Assembly: GCF_003014755.1 (NCBI RefSeq)
Contig: NZ_PYAW01000001.1
Coordinates: forward strand, 558,001-622,000
DNA length: 64,000 nucleotides
From: Chitinophaga niastensis
Lineage (GTDB): Bacteria > Bacteroidota > Bacteroidia > Chitinophagales > Chitinophagaceae
Direction of reading: 5' to 3'
Below, piece by piece: positions 7,796 through 17,367 of this stretch (positions within the stretch are counted from its first letter, which is position 1; each line of letters starts with the position of its first letter). The translations under genes and the position numbers were made by a program. The notes under the pieces were generated by a model. It was not told the origin of the DNA. It did no database searches and was given only the letters and a program-made list of their open reading frames with translations.

Positions 7796-8239
7796 TTAGA
7801 AAGTTAAAGGTTGTGGTTTCTGCGCAGCATGAGGATGTTCAGTACCAGCGTATACAAATAATTTTTTGTACATCGCACGGCCCAGACGATTCTTAGGCAA
7901 CATACCTTTGATTGCCTTTTCGATCATTACCTCAGGACGGCGGCGGATCAGGTCCTTAGCCAACTCGATTCTCTGACCACCTGGGAAACCAGTGTAGTGC
8001 ATGTATTCCTTTTCCTGCATTTTATTGCCAGTCAAAGAAATTTTTTCCGCATTGATTACGATGATATAATCACCACAGTCAGTATGAGGCGTATAGTAAG
8101 GTTTGTTTTTACCTCTTAAGATAGCTGCCATCTTAGCACATACTCTTCCGAGTGTCAGGTTAGTAGCATCTACTATATGCCAGTCACGCTTTACGTAAGC
8201 GTCGTTAGCCGATTTAGTTTTAAAACTTAATGTATTCAT
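7796..8239 (-). CDS. rplM: 50S ribosomal protein L13
   Basis: A 147-residue L13, first gene of the rplM-rpsI-rpsB-tsf run. Motifs are [15 protein letters not shown] near residue 20, [37 protein letters not shown], and [22 protein letters not shown] (family block). The length is typical. A TACCTTTG box lies 55 bases upstream on the same strand. Confidence 0.97.
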   Translation of the reverse strand: MNTLSFKTKSANDAYVKRDWHIVDATNLTLGRVCAKMAAILRGKNKPYYTPHTDCGDYIIVINAEKISLTGNKMQEKEYMHYTGFPGGQRIELAKDLIRRRPEVMIEKAIKGMLPKNRLGRAMYKKLFVYAGTEHPHAAQKPQPLTF

Positions 8240-8294
8240 TGTTGTATACGATAAAAATTACGTCTTGTAAACAATTCCCCGATTATGAGGAGTG

Positions 8295-8302
8295 CAAAGG
8301 TA
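8295..8302 (-). promoter_or_regulatory. -7 box for the rplM operon
   Basis: TACCTTTG on the minus strand with a leader of about 55 bases to the rplM ATG. No perfect -33 TTTG is present at 19 bases. Confidence 0.55.
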
Positions 8303-8477
8303 CATTCCTCAATCTTAATAACCATACATTTTGCACGCTTTTTTTCAGAGCACCTTTGTAAGTTATTGGTTTTCAATAAACAATTTGTATAAAAGTTATT
8401 AACAGCACTACTTGCCTGGTGGAAAACCTCAGACATATTAAGTTTATTTTTCAATTTATTGGAGGTCGTTGAAAAAA

Positions 8478-8509
8478 GAAGGGCTTTCTCCAGATAGAGA
8501 AAGCCCTTC
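8478..8509 (-). terminator. Terminator after susD (first SusCD pair)
   Basis: A perfect 13-bp stem, GAAGGGCTTTCTC, with a 6-base loop. On the minus strand it is followed by TTTTTTC. It lies 22 bases after the susD stop codon. Confidence 0.9.
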
Positions 8510-8530
8510 ACTAATTTTAAAAACCACGGA

Positions 8531-9934
8531 TCAGTTATAACCGTCGTTCTGTGCCAGATTACTGTTTACATTGATTTCACGCTGTGGTACAGGGAAAACC
8601 ATTGTTTTATCATTAAACGGAATACCGCCATAAGTAGGCAGGTTCAACCGTTTCAGATCATGCACCGCAAAGCCTTCGCCAAACAGTTCAAAAACACGCT
8701 CATTGATGATATTATTTAATGTCGGAACAGGGATCGGAGCAGCACCTGTGCGGCCTCTTACCTGCGCCAGATCTTTGGCAGGAGTATCTCCAACAACAGA
8801 TCCAAGACGGATATTACATTCTGCACGTACCAGGTACAACTCAGACAATCTTACTATGGGTATATTCTGACCATAGGCCAAATACTTTCCACAGGCCAGG
8901 TTACCGGGTTTAGCTCCGGAGCCGGTGTAAATAAGTGTATTACCCCTGCTGTCATTAGGATCAAAAGTAGCTTTGAAACCAGCGGAAACAAAAAAGTCAG
9001 CACGGCCAAGTCCTCCATCCAGATTGGCATAAAAAGTAGCTAACCCGTCATTGGCATTACCTGCGTTATTCTGATCGTTCTGTTGAATTTCCCAGATGCT
9101 TTCAGCAGTGTTTTTGGTACGGAAAACTGTTGTTACATCACTGTTAAGCGAAAATTTAGTGCTACTTATTACCTGGTTAGCCAGTGTAAGCGCATTGGCA
9201 TAATCGCCTTGTTGCAAATATACCCTGGCGAGAATAGACATTGCAGCATATTGGTTAGCACGTCCGGGATTATCTGCCGGTAACAGTGTAATGGCATCTT
9301 TCAGATCCTGTATACTTGCGTTATATACTTCCGCAACAGTATTTCTCTTATATTTTTGGCTTGCTATCGCATCGTCGGAGGAAGCTTTGGTCACAATAGG
9401 AACCCCCGGCTGTGTATTGGCGCCAGCAGGACCACCGGTCCATTGCTGTCCATACAACCGAACCAGTTCAAACTGCAACAGTGCACGGATAAAGAGTGCC
9501 TCTCCTTTAAGGCTCTTCTGCAGGGCGGGATCCTTTACTACTCCCATTGACGCCAGGATTGTATTAGCCAGATTAATAGCCCTGTAAGACTGTACCCATA
9601 CCCGCGTAATATCACCATTGATGGTTGAAATTTTCTTATTGGCCACCTCTCTTGGGGTATCAAAAGAACCTACCCAACCCAGGTATTTTGCACTGGCAGA
9701 TTTATCAGTTGCATATAACTCCGGTAGCATAATGAGCATAGTTCCATACAAAGCAGGATCTTCCAAAACAGCATAAGCACCTATTGTCAGCTGATCTACA
9801 TCCGAGTCTGTTTTAATGGCAGTGGATGCATCAATATTCTGCTTGGGATCCAGTTCCAGTTTTTTACCGCAGGAACTAACCCCAGTCAGTACCAGGGCCA
9901 TCATTGCAGCATTTATATAGTTCTTAATATTCAT
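8531..9934 (-). CDS. SusD/RagB family nutrient-binding lipoprotein
   Basis: A 467-residue surface lipoprotein (signal peptide with lipobox VSSC, Cys22) of the SusD family, which caps the SusC channel and binds glycan or peptide ligands. The N-terminal SusD domain holds ALFIRALLQFELVRLYG (TPR-type helix), followed by GVPIVTK, NTVAEVYNASIQDLKDAI and AAMSILARVYLQQGDYANAL. The C-terminal domain has SELYLVRAECNIRLG, INERVFELFGEG and HDLKRLNLP. It is 23 bases downstream of its susC. No hydrolase or regulator is next to the pair, so the ligand is unknown. Confidence 0.95.
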   Translation of the reverse strand: MNIKNYINAAMMALVLTGVSSCGKKLELDPKQNIDASTAIKTDSDVDQLTIGAYAVLEDPALYGTMLIMLPELYATDKSASAKYLGWVGSFDTPREVANKKISTINGDITRVWVQSYRAINLANTILASMGVVKDPALQKSLKGEALFIRALLQFELVRLYGQQWTGGPAGANTQPGVPIVTKASSDDAIASQKYKRNTVAEVYNASIQDLKDAITLLPADNPGRANQYAAMSILARVYLQQGDYANALTLANQVISSTKFSLNSDVTTVFRTKNTAESIWEIQQNDQNNAGNANDGLATFYANLDGGLGRADFFVSAGFKATFDPNDSRGNTLIYTGSGAKPGNLACGKYLAYGQNIPIVRLSELYLVRAECNIRLGSVVGDTPAKDLAQVRGRTGAAPIPVPTLNNIINERVFELFGEGFAVHDLKRLNLPTYGGIPFNDKTMVFPVPQREINVNSNLAQNDGYN

Positions 9935-9957
9935 GACTTGTTGCTTTAAGAGAGAAA

Positions 9958-12945
9958 TTAAAATCCAACGTTAATACCAAAAGTGATTGTTTTAGCCTGC
10001 GGTGGTGTATAGAAATCATGTCCAAGCTGTAATGCACCCAGGTAAGAAGTATTTACTTCCGGATCATATCCTGAATAATTGGTAAAGGTAAACAGGTTAT
10101 TGGCGGCCATATAAATCCTGGCACTTTGTAATTTCAGACCGGACATTACTTTCTTTGGAACGTTATATCCGAATGTTACTGATTTCACCCTGAAAAAAGA
10201 ACCTTTCTCTACCCAGCGGGAAGACTTTTTATCACCATTGCTGCCATAGAGAATAGCTTTAGGTACTTTAGTGATATCACCGGGCTTCTGCCAGCGGGTC
10301 ATCTGATCTATAGTCTGGTTATCGTAGTAAGGCGCATTTGAAGACTGGAATGATCCGGCCTGGTTGTAAATATCATTACCGGATACAAATTGTGTTTGTA
10401 CATCCAGGTAAAAGTTTTTGTAAGCAAAATTATTTCCGAATCCACCAAAGAAATTAGGGTTGGGGTCACCAATCTTCATATTCGGTGCAGCATTATAATC
10501 ATTGGTTGTTTTACCATCTGCAGTGGCGTATAACGCATCTCCATTCTGAGGATCTACTCCTGCAAATTTCTTACCATAGAAATAACCGAATGGTTGACCT
10601 GCCGCAATACGTCCAAGGTTACGGGAATTAGGCTCAATAGGGGATCCGCCATCATCCAATACTTTATTCCGGTTCAAAGTGATTGAAAAATTGGTGCTCC
10701 ATTGAAATTCACCTACCAGGTTTCTGGAGTTCAAACCAATTTCCACACCTCTATTCTGCATAGAGCCTACGTTTCTCCTCAAAGAAGTAAAACCACCGGT
10801 TGCAGGAATGTTGATGTTGAGTAACATATCCATGGTTTTACGTTGATACAGATCTAAAGTACCTGTCAGCCTGTTATTGATCAGACCGAAGTCAAGCCCC
10901 AGATCAACTTCATGCATTGTTTCCCAGTGCAGATCACTTGCTGCCAGCCTTGATGGTACCAGGCCGATCTTGTCAGCATAATTGATAGATCCTATTAAAC
11001 TGCGGGAATCGAAATCTCCGATATTATCATTACCGGTAAGACCATAACTTGCTCTCAGCTTCAGGAAATTGATAGCTTTGGAATATTTGAGGAATGACTC
11101 CTGAGAAATCACCCAACCTGCCTGTACACCAGGAAACACGCCATAGCGGTATTTTTTATCATAAAATCCAAACCTGGAAGAACCGTTCACGTTAACGTTT
11201 GCCTGCAACAGGTATTTATCCATGAATTTGTAGTTCACACGGGAGATATAGGAAACGTGTGCATTACCTGTTTCAAAAGAAGTACCGGCAGTGATTTTAG
11301 CAGCGTTCTGTATTTTCTGGAATTGATCATTCGGGTAATTTTCACCGGTAACACTGTTACTTCTTTCATTATAATCATCATACATGATACCCACTAATAC
11401 ACCCAGGTTATGATGTTCATGCCAGTCTTTGGTATAATTTAATGTATTGGTAAATACCTGGCTCACGCCTTTTCCTTGTGCATTAACCCCTACACCATTC
11501 TTACCACCACCGGTCTGTGTTCTGCGGCCTGCATACGTCTCTTCATCTAATTGCAGAAAGTTAAAGCCGTAATCAGTTTTAAAAGTCAGGTTTGGCAGGA
11601 TGTTATAACTAAGATATACATCACCAATTCCTGTGAATTGCTGCATTATATTTTTACCATCTGTAAGATTAATCAGGTTATTATAGTAGATGGTGCTATT
11701 GTTATAACGACCAAGACTGTCACGCAACGGCTGTATCGGAGGCAATGCATTCAACTGAACCGGGTTATCAAATGCATTATCATTCGGCAACCTGTTTCCG
11801 GCCGTTTTCATCACATTGATATTAACACCAATAATTGCCTTACTGCTAATATTGTGTTCTACGTTCAACCTGCCACCAAATCTTTGCAGGTCATTACCAA
11901 TGATGATACCTACCTGTTTATTGAGAACACCACTGAAATAGAATCTGGTTTTTTCATCACCGGCATTTACAGATAAAGAATAATCCTGGAAGCTACCATT
12001 ACGAAAAGCAGCTCCGTTCCAGTCTGTATCGAAATTATTATTCCAGTCGTTAGATCCTGAATTTGAAGCAAAATCCCCGGCAATATCAGTAACGCCTCCG
12101 TTTTTAGCTGCTTCCGTAAACAGTTCCCGGTACTGCTTTGCATTCAGGAACTTGCGGAGATGTGTCGGTTTGCTGGTACCGCCGGAAATATTCGCGGTAA
12201 CAGATGTTCTACCAGCCTTACCTCTTTTGGTAGTAATCAGTACAACACCATTTGCTCCTCTTGCACCATAGATAGCCGCAGAAGAGGCATCTTTCAGCAC
12301 CGACATGGATTCTATTTCATTGGGGTCGATACTTGCCAGCGGGTTGGTAGGCTCAGCATCAGTAGTACCGATATCGTTAATAATAATGGGCACCCCATCT
12401 ACTACGTAAAGCGGACGTTGGCCGGCATTGACAGAAGACGTACCACGGATTTTGATATCTGCAGCCTGTCCAAGTTTACCGCTACCGGAATTAACATACA
12501 CACCGGTAACTCTGCCCTGCAACGCAGTTTCCATAGTAGGCATGGGCTGATTTTCAAAATCCTTGGCAGACACTTTAGCAACAGAGCCGGTTAAATCTTT
12601 TTTAGTCTGCGTGCCAAAGCCCAATACTACCACCTCAGACAGTTCTTTTTTATCTGATCCGAGTTGCACGTTAAATGTAGTATTGTTACCTAGTTCAACT
12701 TGCTGATCGGCATATCCTATGAAGGAAAAAACAAGTGTTTTAACCTGGGCAGGGACATTGAACTTAAAAGTACCATCAACAGTTGATACAGTTCCGGTAT
12801 TAGTACCTTTTCCTTTTACTGTGACACCAGGTAAAGGGCTGCCATCTCTGGCATCTGTAACCTTTCCTGTAATTGGTTTTGTTTGGGCAAATGAGAGCGT
12901 GCATAGTAGCATTAGCATGCCCATCAACGAGTAGAATCGCAACAT
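9958..12945 (-). CDS. SusC/RagA family TonB-linked outer-membrane receptor
   Basis: A 995-residue outer-membrane active-transport channel. It begins with a signal peptide (residues 1-20, ...SFAQ), then a carboxypeptidase-regulatory-like beta-sandwich (KPITGKVTDARDGSPLPGVTV, about residues 23-105), a TonB box near SEVVVLGFGTQ, the plug domain (about 110-230, with PLYVVDGVPI and SAAIYGARGANGVVLITTKRGKAG) and a 22-strand barrel ending in F (GINVGF). It lacks the N-terminal STN signalling domain found in the 27906 paralogue, so it is not expected to signal through an anti-sigma factor. It partners with the SusD just downstream. Confidence 0.95.
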   Translation of the reverse strand: MLRFYSLMGMLMLLCTLSFAQTKPITGKVTDARDGSPLPGVTVKGKGTNTGTVSTVDGTFKFNVPAQVKTLVFSFIGYADQQVELGNNTTFNVQLGSDKKELSEVVVLGFGTQTKKDLTGSVAKVSAKDFENQPMPTMETALQGRVTGVYVNSGSGKLGQAADIKIRGTSSVNAGQRPLYVVDGVPIIINDIGTTDAEPTNPLASIDPNEIESMSVLKDASSAAIYGARGANGVVLITTKRGKAGRTSVTANISGGTSKPTHLRKFLNAKQYRELFTEAAKNGGVTDIAGDFASNSGSNDWNNNFDTDWNGAAFRNGSFQDYSLSVNAGDEKTRFYFSGVLNKQVGIIIGNDLQRFGGRLNVEHNISSKAIIGVNINVMKTAGNRLPNDNAFDNPVQLNALPPIQPLRDSLGRYNNSTIYYNNLINLTDGKNIMQQFTGIGDVYLSYNILPNLTFKTDYGFNFLQLDEETYAGRRTQTGGGKNGVGVNAQGKGVSQVFTNTLNYTKDWHEHHNLGVLVGIMYDDYNERSNSVTGENYPNDQFQKIQNAAKITAGTSFETGNAHVSYISRVNYKFMDKYLLQANVNVNGSSRFGFYDKKYRYGVFPGVQAGWVISQESFLKYSKAINFLKLRASYGLTGNDNIGDFDSRSLIGSINYADKIGLVPSRLAASDLHWETMHEVDLGLDFGLINNRLTGTLDLYQRKTMDMLLNINIPATGGFTSLRRNVGSMQNRGVEIGLNSRNLVGEFQWSTNFSITLNRNKVLDDGGSPIEPNSRNLGRIAAGQPFGYFYGKKFAGVDPQNGDALYATADGKTTNDYNAAPNMKIGDPNPNFFGGFGNNFAYKNFYLDVQTQFVSGNDIYNQAGSFQSSNAPYYDNQTIDQMTRWQKPGDITKVPKAILYGSNGDKKSSRWVEKGSFFRVKSVTFGYNVPKKVMSGLKLQSARIYMAANNLFTFTNYSGYDPEVNTSYLGALQLGHDFYTPPQAKTITFGINVGF

Positions 12946-12964
12946 GGTTCTAAATTTAGATTTT

Positions 12965-13045
12965 GAATTATTGTAACAGCAATTTGAATTATCGAGACAG
13001 CAGTCTGAGTTGTGACGGCAGTCTGAGTTTGGTTGAAACTAGTCT
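12965..13045. repeat. Four degenerate 21-base direct repeats upstream of susC
   Basis: Units at 12965-12985, 12986-13006, 13007-13024 (18 bases, a 3-base deletion) and 13025-13045 each begin GARTT and end near CAATTT or AGTCT. The similarity is degenerate but the head-to-tail phasing is clear. It lies 20-100 bases upstream of the susC ATG, in its leader or promoter. Confidence 0.5.
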
Positions 13046-13267
13046 TGGGTCTAAAAGTTTATTTTTTTGGTTGACCTTATAAGCAAAAACAATAAAATTG
13101 GCTGATCACACAATTTAATCGAGTATAAATGTAAAATTTTATTTCATTAAAACATTAACGAAATGTTAAAAAGATATTAAAAAGTACGTTTAAAAGCATC
13201 TTTTTCAGTGAACTAGATAAGAAGATAATCTCTATAAGGAAATAAAATGCATTTGTGTAGCAGTAAA

Positions 13268-13295
13268 AAACCGCCCTGGCAAGCCGGGGCGGTTT
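13268..13295 (-). terminator. Terminator after the zinc peptidase gene
   Basis: Stem AAACCGCCC(U)GG / CC(G)GGGCGGTTT with loop CAAG, followed on the minus strand by a T-run (TTTTTTACTG). It lies 23 bases past the stop codon. Confidence 0.85.
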
Positions 13296-13318
13296 CTGAT
13301 ATTTATTAAATTAATGCT

Positions 13319-14011
13319 TTAATTATTTCTGTTCCTCGCTCCCATGTATATCATAATGTATTGAAACAGTGTGGCAACAGAAGCTAAAGCAGCCACCACA
13401 TAGGTCATAGCCGCCCACCAAAGGGCATTTTTCGCTTTATCGTGTTCTTCTGGTCGCATTACCCGGCTATTATCCAGCCATGCCAGTGCCCGGCGGGAAG
13501 CATCAAATTCTACCGGCAGCGTAATCAGGGCAAATGCGGTTGTTATTCCGAAAAGGATAATACCCCCTAACAGGAGTTCCGGAAAACGGTTTATGAGCAG
13601 AATACCGGCCAACAGCACCCATTGTACCAGTGTGGAGCTCACCTGTACTGCCGGGACCAGCCTGGACCGGAGGCCCAGCCACGGATAGGCGGCAGCATGT
13701 TGTACAGCATGGCCACATTCATGAGCAGCTACTGCAGCTGCAGCCACATTGGCGCCGCTATAAACATCCGGACTAAGATTGACTGTTTTAGTGCCAGGAT
13801 TATAGTGATCTGACAGAAACCCTTCTGAGGAAAGTACCTGTACATCATATATCTGATTGTCTCTCAGCATTTTATCCGCTATCTGCTTGCCGGTCAGGCC
13901 GGAAGAGGTGGGTATTTCGCTGTAAGCCCGGAATTTACTTTTCAAAATATAGCTTACAAGCATGCTGATCCCCACAAAAATCAGCGACAAAAACAAGATT
14001 CCTGGTGTCAT
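13319..14011 (-). CDS. Membrane zinc metallopeptidase (YugP/Zn_peptidase_2 family)
   Basis: A 230-residue integral membrane protein. The N-terminal membrane segment (MTPGILFLSLIFVGISML) is followed by a soluble part, the HECGH zinc-binding/catalytic motif in AAAVAAHECGHAVQHA (about residues 98-112), and three more hydrophobic segments, the last ending with VAALASVATLFQYIM. This matches the YugP/zinc_peptidase_2 family of unknown physiological substrate. I chose the ATG at 14011. A longer frame from a GTG at 14053 adds CPDC-containing residues, but that start overlaps a variant TATTTG promoter word and lacks family similarity. Confidence 0.85.
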   Translation of the reverse strand: MTPGILFLSLIFVGISMLVSYILKSKFRAYSEIPTSSGLTGKQIADKMLRDNQIYDVQVLSSEGFLSDHYNPGTKTVNLSPDVYSGANVAAAAVAAHECGHAVQHAAAYPWLGLRSRLVPAVQVSSTLVQWVLLAGILLINRFPELLLGGIILFGITTAFALITLPVEFDASRRALAWLDNSRVMRPEEHDKAKNALWWAAMTYVVAALASVATLFQYIMIYMGARNRNN

Positions 14012-14570
14012 ACTTTTAAGATTATTATGACAATCGGGGCACAAATACCTCACCAGATCCTCCCTTTTAAGTTTTATTTAGCACTTGTATGTCATCCCTT
14101 CCTTTTGTCTGAAAATTATAAATTTAACACTGCCATATTGACGCTAAAATTATTTTTTATGCTTAAAAAGCGTCTGTTTGTCACCCTATAAAATGCAACT
14201 TATTACTAGTTTTTTATATGCAAAAATCATCAACATCAACCCTATTTATCAACATTTTACGAGTTCCCAATGAAAGTAATATTGGACAAAAACAGCCGCT
14301 GAAACAAGCGATGGCAGCCACTTTGTTACATTAGGAAAATAGCTCAAAAGTTATTCACATCAATTAAATAAACTTTTTTATTCTGAAGCCATTTTGTAAT
14401 TTAGACCTGAATTTAATGGGTTAGTAAGTAGAAAGAGTCAGCGGAATCTTCCGTTTGGCTCTTTTCTCATTTTAGCCATTTATATCTCTCTTTTCACTAC
14501 TTCTCCTGTATCATTTCCGTGCGATAATTATAAAACCATTTACTTTGTATGCATCCTGTTTTAAAAAATT
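14012..14570. other. Long gene-free AT-rich stretch upstream of radA
   Basis: About 560 bases without a convincing gene. It holds TTATCAACA and TTATTCACA words (about 14246 and 14351), an AT-rich body, and a strong hairpin at 14431-14465 that looks like the end of an unannotated rightward transcript. A near-match -7 word (TTACTTTG) precedes radA near 14540. Confidence 0.45.
14431..14465 (+). terminator. Orphan hairpin/terminator upstream of radA
   Basis: GAAAGAGTCAGCGGA pairs almost throughout with TCCGTTTGGCTCTTTT through Watson-Crick and G-U pairs, around a tetraloop-size centre. It is followed by CTCATTTTA. No coding gene precedes it on the plus strand, so it may end a small RNA or be part of the radA leader. 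Confidence 0.5.
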
Positions 14571-15947
14571 ATGAGTAAGATAAGAACCGCTTTTTTCTGT
14601 CAGAATTGTGGATATGAATCCGCCAAATGGAATGGTAAATGTCCGAGTTGTGGAGAATGGAATACGTTTGTTGAAGAAAGAGTGCAAAAAGATATTCCAC
14701 AGAAACAACAAGACTGGAAAACAACTGAAGCGTCGGCCGTACGCACGCAAAAAATAATCAACCTTTCGGAAGTTGTTACAACTGCTGAAGAACGTATACT
14801 AACACCGGACAACGAATTAAACCGTGTGCTGGGAGGTGGCATAGTGGCGGGTTCGCTGGTATTGGTAGGTGGAGAGCCGGGCATCGGAAAGTCTACTTTA
14901 TTCCTGCAAAATGCACTACAACTAAAACATATTAAAACACTTTACATCAGCGGTGAAGAAAGTGAGCAACAGATAAAAATGCGAGCTGACCGCATCCAGA
15001 ATTCCAATGAACAGTTTTATCTGCTCACCGAAACATCTACACAAACAATCTTCCAGGAAATAAAAAAATTGCAACCACAACTGGTGATTGTGGATTCTAT
15101 TCAAACATTACACTCCCCGTTTATTGAATCTGCCCCCGGCAGCGTATCACAAATCAGAGAAACAGCAGCAGAATTACAACGTTTTGCCAAAGAAAGCAAC
15201 ACACCCGTATTTCTCATTGGTCATATTACCAAAGACGGCTCCATTGCCGGCCCAAAAGTGCTGGAACATATGGTGGACACGGTTTTGCAGTTTGAAGGGG
15301 ACCAACATTATGCCTATCGCATCCTCCGCACAATCAAAAACAGGTTTGGCTCTACTGCAGAACTGGGCATCTATGAGATGACCGGCACCGGGTTAAGACA
15401 AGTAACGAATCCTTCAGAAATCTTAATATCTCAAAGAGAAGATCTGCTGAGTGGTGTAGCCATTTCTGCTACCATGGAAGGCATGCGCCCCCTGTTGGTA
15501 GAAGTACAGGCATTGGTAACACAATCTGTGTACGGCACACCACAACGCACGGCTACTGGTTTTGACCTGCGCAGGTTACAACTATTGCTGGCCGTATTGG
15601 AAAAACGTGGTGGCTTCCATTTCGGGGTAAAAGATGTCTTCCTCAATATTGCCGGCGGCATTCGCGTAGAAGACCCGGCCATTGACCTGGCCGTATTATG
15701 TGCCCTGTTATCTTCGTATGAAGACAACGCTATTCCTGCAAAAATTTGCTTTTCCGGCGAAGTAGGCCTCAGTGGCGAAATACGCGCCGTCAACCGCATT
15801 GAACAAAGAATTGCCGAAGCAGAAAAACTTGGCTTCGAAAAAATATTTATCTCCCGATATAACAAAAAAGGAATTGATTTCAGTAAATTCCATATTGAAG
15901 TAATTGCGGTAGGAAGAGTAGAAGAAGTTTACCAGCGATTATTCTAA
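14571..15947 (+). CDS. radA: DNA repair protein RadA
   Basis: A 458-residue RecA-like helicase that processes branched recombination intermediates. An N-terminal C4 zinc finger (Cys10, 13, 24, 27) is followed by the RecA-type ATPase with Walker A GGEPGIGKST (residues 100-109), Walker B LVIVDSIQT, the RadA-specific KNRFG motif (257-261), and a C-terminal Lon-protease-like domain (GGIRVEDPAIDLAVLCALLSS, GEVGLSGEIRAV). All key residues are present. It starts a rightward pair with comF, 16 bases apart. Confidence 0.96.
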   Translation: MSKIRTAFFCQNCGYESAKWNGKCPSCGEWNTFVEERVQKDIPQKQQDWKTTEASAVRTQKIINLSEVVTTAEERILTPDNELNRVLGGGIVAGSLVLVGGEPGIGKSTLFLQNALQLKHIKTLYISGEESEQQIKMRADRIQNSNEQFYLLTETSTQTIFQEIKKLQPQLVIVDSIQTLHSPFIESAPGSVSQIRETAAELQRFAKESNTPVFLIGHITKDGSIAGPKVLEHMVDTVLQFEGDQHYAYRILRTIKNRFGSTAELGIYEMTGTGLRQVTNPSEILISQREDLLSGVAISATMEGMRPLLVEVQALVTQSVYGTPQRTATGFDLRRLQLLLAVLEKRGGFHFGVKDVFLNIAGGIRVEDPAIDLAVLCALLSSYEDNAIPAKICFSGEVGLSGEIRAVNRIEQRIAEAEKLGFEKIFISRYNKKGIDFSKFHIEVIAVGRVEEVYQRLF

Positions 15948-15963
15948 TCTTAAAATCAATCCA

Positions 15964-16653
15964 ATGTTTACCAGTTTGTTATCCCCACTGGTCCACCTCT
16001 TTTATCCGCATTGCTGTGAGGTATGTGGCACTGACCTGCCACAAACAGAAGAATTGTTGTGTTTGCGCTGCATGCAGGCATTGCCTGCCACCAATTTTCA
16101 CAGACACGCTAACAACCCGGTAGCCCTCATTTTCAATGGCCGCGCCCTTGTGCAACAGGCAACAGCAGCTTATTATTATAGCCAGTCCTCCGGCCTGCAG
16201 CAACTCATTCATCAATTCAAATACAGGCAACGACCCGATATTGCCAACTGGCTGGGCAAACAAATGGGCTATATGCTAAAAGAAAGCACCTGGTTATCCA
16301 CTATTGATTGCATAGTGCCTGTTCCGCTTTTCCCCCGTAAAGAAAAGCTACGCGGATACAACCAGGCAACGCTGCTGGCTAATGGTATTGCACATGTTAC
16401 ACAACTACCGGTACAGCCTAAAGCACTCAGCAGGCAACAATTTACAAGTACCCAAACAAAAAAAGGAAGAACCGGCAGATGGCAGAATGTAGCCGATGCT
16501 TTTCAGGCCAATGACACCTCCATATGTAACCGGCATCTATTACTGGTGGACGATGTAATTACCACCGGTGCCACTACTGAAGCTTGTTGCAACGCGCTGT
16601 TACAGGCAGGTGCGCAGGTCAGCGTTTGCTGCCTGGCCTTCTCCTACAGCTGA
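15964..16653 (+). CDS. ComF family protein (phosphoribosyltransferase fold)
   Basis: A 229-residue ComF/GntX-type protein linked to DNA uptake and processing of incoming DNA. An N-terminal zinc ribbon (CCEVCGTDLPQ and CLRCM, Cys pairs near residues 18-21 and 34-37) precedes a type I phosphoribosyltransferase domain with VPVPLFPRKEKLRGYNQ and the PRPP-binding loop LLVDDVITTGAT (about residues 197-208). It follows radA closely and is probably cotranscribed, consistent with a shared role in recombination or transformation. Confidence 0.9.
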   Translation: MFTSLLSPLVHLFYPHCCEVCGTDLPQTEELLCLRCMQALPATNFHRHANNPVALIFNGRALVQQATAAYYYSQSSGLQQLIHQFKYRQRPDIANWLGKQMGYMLKESTWLSTIDCIVPVPLFPRKEKLRGYNQATLLANGIAHVTQLPVQPKALSRQQFTSTQTKKGRTGRWQNVADAFQANDTSICNRHLLLVDDVITTGATTEACCNALLQAGAQVSVCCLAFSYS

Positions 16654-16793
16654 TCTACGCGATTGGCATATGCCATTATCCTGGTGAGAAAAAGTTAACT
16701 AAAAAGATACTCTTTTTTCACCGGGGATACCTAACTTTACAAGAATAGATTATTTGCTGAATATCTCAATCTGTCTTCATTAAAAACAACTAT

Positions 16794-17315
16794 ATGTTCA
16801 AATTAGCAATACTGTCAATAGTTATGTTATTTGCATCTTCCCACCTCTATGATTTCAAAGTAGATGCTGTTGATGGAGGAAAAATAGATTTCTCCAAATA
16901 CAAAGGGAAAAAGATACTCATTGTAAACACTGCTTCTCTTTGTGGTAATACACCGCAATACGAAGGACTGGAAAAATTATACAAAAAATACCAGGATAAA
17001 CTGGTGATCATCGGTTTCCCCGCTAATAATTTCGGTTCGCAGGAACCAGGCAGCAATAAGGAGATTGAGCAGTTTTGTACTAAAAAATATGCTGTTACTT
17101 TTCCAATGGCAGCTAAAATATCTGTAAAAGGTGCAGATATACATCCTTTGTATAAATGGCTGCTGGATGAAAGTAAAGCGAAGCACCTGGAACCAGCTGA
17201 AGTAACCTGGAACTTCCAGAAATATCTGTTGGATGAAAAAGGAGACCTGGTAGCTGTATTTTCTCCTAAAACACAACCTGAATCAAAGGAAATAATCGCC
17301 GCAATCGAAAAATAG
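16794..17315 (+). CDS. Glutathione peroxidase family protein
   Basis: A 173-residue thioredoxin-fold peroxidase, Cys type. The catalytic Cys is in NTASLCGNTPQY (about residue 50), Gln in GFPANNFGSQEPG, and Trp/Asn in TWNFQKYL, giving the GPx Cys-Gln-Trp-Asn set. A resolving Cys is likely in EIEQFC. It has a short hydrophobic N-terminus (residues 1-16) that may be a signal peptide for export. Such proteins in bacteria usually use thioredoxin and remove lipid or organic hydroperoxides. A TAACTTTA box lies about 55 bases upstream. Confidence 0.9.
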   Translation: MFKLAILSIVMLFASSHLYDFKVDAVDGGKIDFSKYKGKKILIVNTASLCGNTPQYEGLEKLYKKYQDKLVIIGFPANNFGSQEPGSNKEIEQFCTKKYAVTFPMAAKISVKGADIHPLYKWLLDESKAKHLEPAEVTWNFQKYLLDEKGDLVAVFSPKTQPESKEIIAAIEK

Positions 17316-17367
17316 TTTTTTATAACACTCTGTTACTGCCAACTTAGTGTAATAATATATTTATAGG

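Larger units (their letters stand above)
8240..8530. other. Gene-free gap between rplM and susD
   Basis: This 291-base gap holds the rplM promoter box near 8295 and the susD terminator near 8478. The central part (about 8310-8460) is AT-rich, and I see no gene or structured RNA in it. Confidence 0.5.
12946..13318. other. Gene-free regulatory gap upstream of susC
   Basis: This 373-base gap holds four short direct repeats next to the susC start (12965-13045), then AT-rich sequence without recognisable genes, and a terminator for the zinc peptidase gene at its right end. I found no TAnnTTTG box for susC on the minus strand. Confidence 0.55.

Noticed and set aside
12946..13318. Direct repeats upstream of susC as a CRISPR array
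   Set aside because: Units are 18-21 bases, degenerate and without spacers; no cas genes in the window.
14012..14053. Longer start for the zinc peptidase adding a CPDC zinc-ribbon-like peptide
   Set aside because: It needs a GTG start that overlaps a promoter-like word, and the added residues do not resemble the family. The ATG at 14011 fits homologues.
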